Shown here: piece after piece, positions 5,357 to 5,580 of the stretch
Layout: each line of letters starts with the position of its first letter
Position numbering within the stretch: position 1 is the stretch's first letter
Translations under genes and position numbers: made by a program
The notes under the pieces: generated by a model
Database searches by the model: none
The model's input: the letters and a program-made list of their open reading frames with translations, nothing else
What the model was told of the DNA's origin: nothing
Assembly (NCBI GenBank): GCA_035604335.1
Contig: DATNIT010000014.1
Location: 1 to 5,580, forward strand
Length of the DNA: 5,580 bases
Origin: DASZHJ01 sp035604335
Lineage (GTDB): Bacteria; Pseudomonadota; Alphaproteobacteria; ATCC43930; CGMCC-115725
Direction: 5' to 3'

Positions 5357-5580
5357 TTAGCTCTCAGTCCAGGGATTGACGATTGCCTTCAGCGAGACCT
5401 CGAAGTCCGACGCATTGCGGGTAATGAGGGTGAGGCCATGAACGTCGGCGGTCGCCGCAATGAAGGCATCCATGGCGTGTATGGGTCGCCCAGCGGTTTC
5501 GGCCCGCGCTACGATCTTGCCCCAGGCATCGGCAACCGCGCCGTCAACCGGCAAGACACGAGCCTCGAAGCGCAGGGGCA
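5357..5580 (-). CDS. vapC: VapC-like PIN-domain toxin, C-terminal part
   Basis: The visible 73 residues end a PIN-domain protein; the 5' end lies beyond the window. The frame stays open to the edge (upstream residues read PLRFEARVLPVDG), so the TTG at 5554 is not its start. PIN hallmarks are present: IHAMDAFIAATADVHGLTL holds a conserved acidic residue (MDAFIAA), and TRNASDFE holds the last acidic position of the metal site. VapC toxins are typically Mg-dependent RNases that cut tRNA or rRNA and are held inactive by a VapB antitoxin encoded just upstream. VapB would be off the window here, so the pair cannot be confirmed. The first half of the active site is also out of view. The stop is TAA, 29 bases before LSR2. 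It could belong to a wider PIN family, but the length and motif spacing suit VapC. Confidence 0.82.
   Translation of the reverse strand, partial: PLRFEARVLPVDGAVADAWGKIVARAETAGRPIHAMDAFIAATADVHGLTLITRNASDFEVSLKAIVNPWTES

Noticed and set aside
1..5580. CRISPR array, riboswitch or rRNA.
   Set aside because: No regularly spaced repeats and no recognisable RNA sequence were seen; coding frames cover nearly all of the window.

Overview
The window is GC-rich DNA that is almost entirely mobile-element machinery. Codon use and gene families (an IS21-type element, long tyrosine recombinases in tandem, zinc-ribbon large serine recombinases, a VapC toxin) suggest an alphaproteobacterial accessory region such as a genomic island or plasmid. 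I infer this from family resemblance; no core gene here fixes the host.

Layout from left to right. (1) Bases 1-203 are the end of an IS21-family insertion sequence. They hold the start of istA on the minus strand, two direct terminal repeats, and a tip beginning TGTTAAT at base 203. (2) The insertion cut into a tyrosine recombinase gene. Its C-terminal catalytic half remains (to 976) and now opens with an ATG inside the IS end. (3) A second, intact-looking tyrosine recombinase (973-2064) overlaps the first by ATGA. (4) A large serine recombinase (LSR1, 2076-3788, plus strand) follows 11 bases later, with a strong Shine-Dalgarno that overlaps the previous stop codon. (5) A homologous large serine recombinase (LSR2, minus strand, start at 5327) runs towards LSR1, so the two meet tail to tail. 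(6) The 3' end of a vapC-like PIN toxin gene (minus strand) lies 29 bases upstream of LSR2 and runs off the window.

The most unusual point is the junction of the two serine recombinases. Both reading frames cross a short GC-rich palindrome (3683-3702) that encodes a similar tail motif on both strands (VAGTRS on plus, AAGPRNH on minus). It lies at nearly the same distance after the shared RGE motif in each gene. Neither gene has a stop codon of its own at that point. LSR1 runs about 28 residues further into the antisense of LSR2. LSR2 stays open to 3012, adding about 220 residues that are only the antisense of LSR1. A terminator-like hairpin and a second 9-bp inverted repeat lie beside the palindrome. 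This looks like two recombinase genes or elements joined at a shared palindromic tail.

The genes probably act as a plus-strand unit (truncated tyrosine recombinase, tyrosine recombinase, LSR1) and a minus-strand unit (vapC, LSR2), brought together by nested insertions. No cargo gene other than the toxin fragment is visible.
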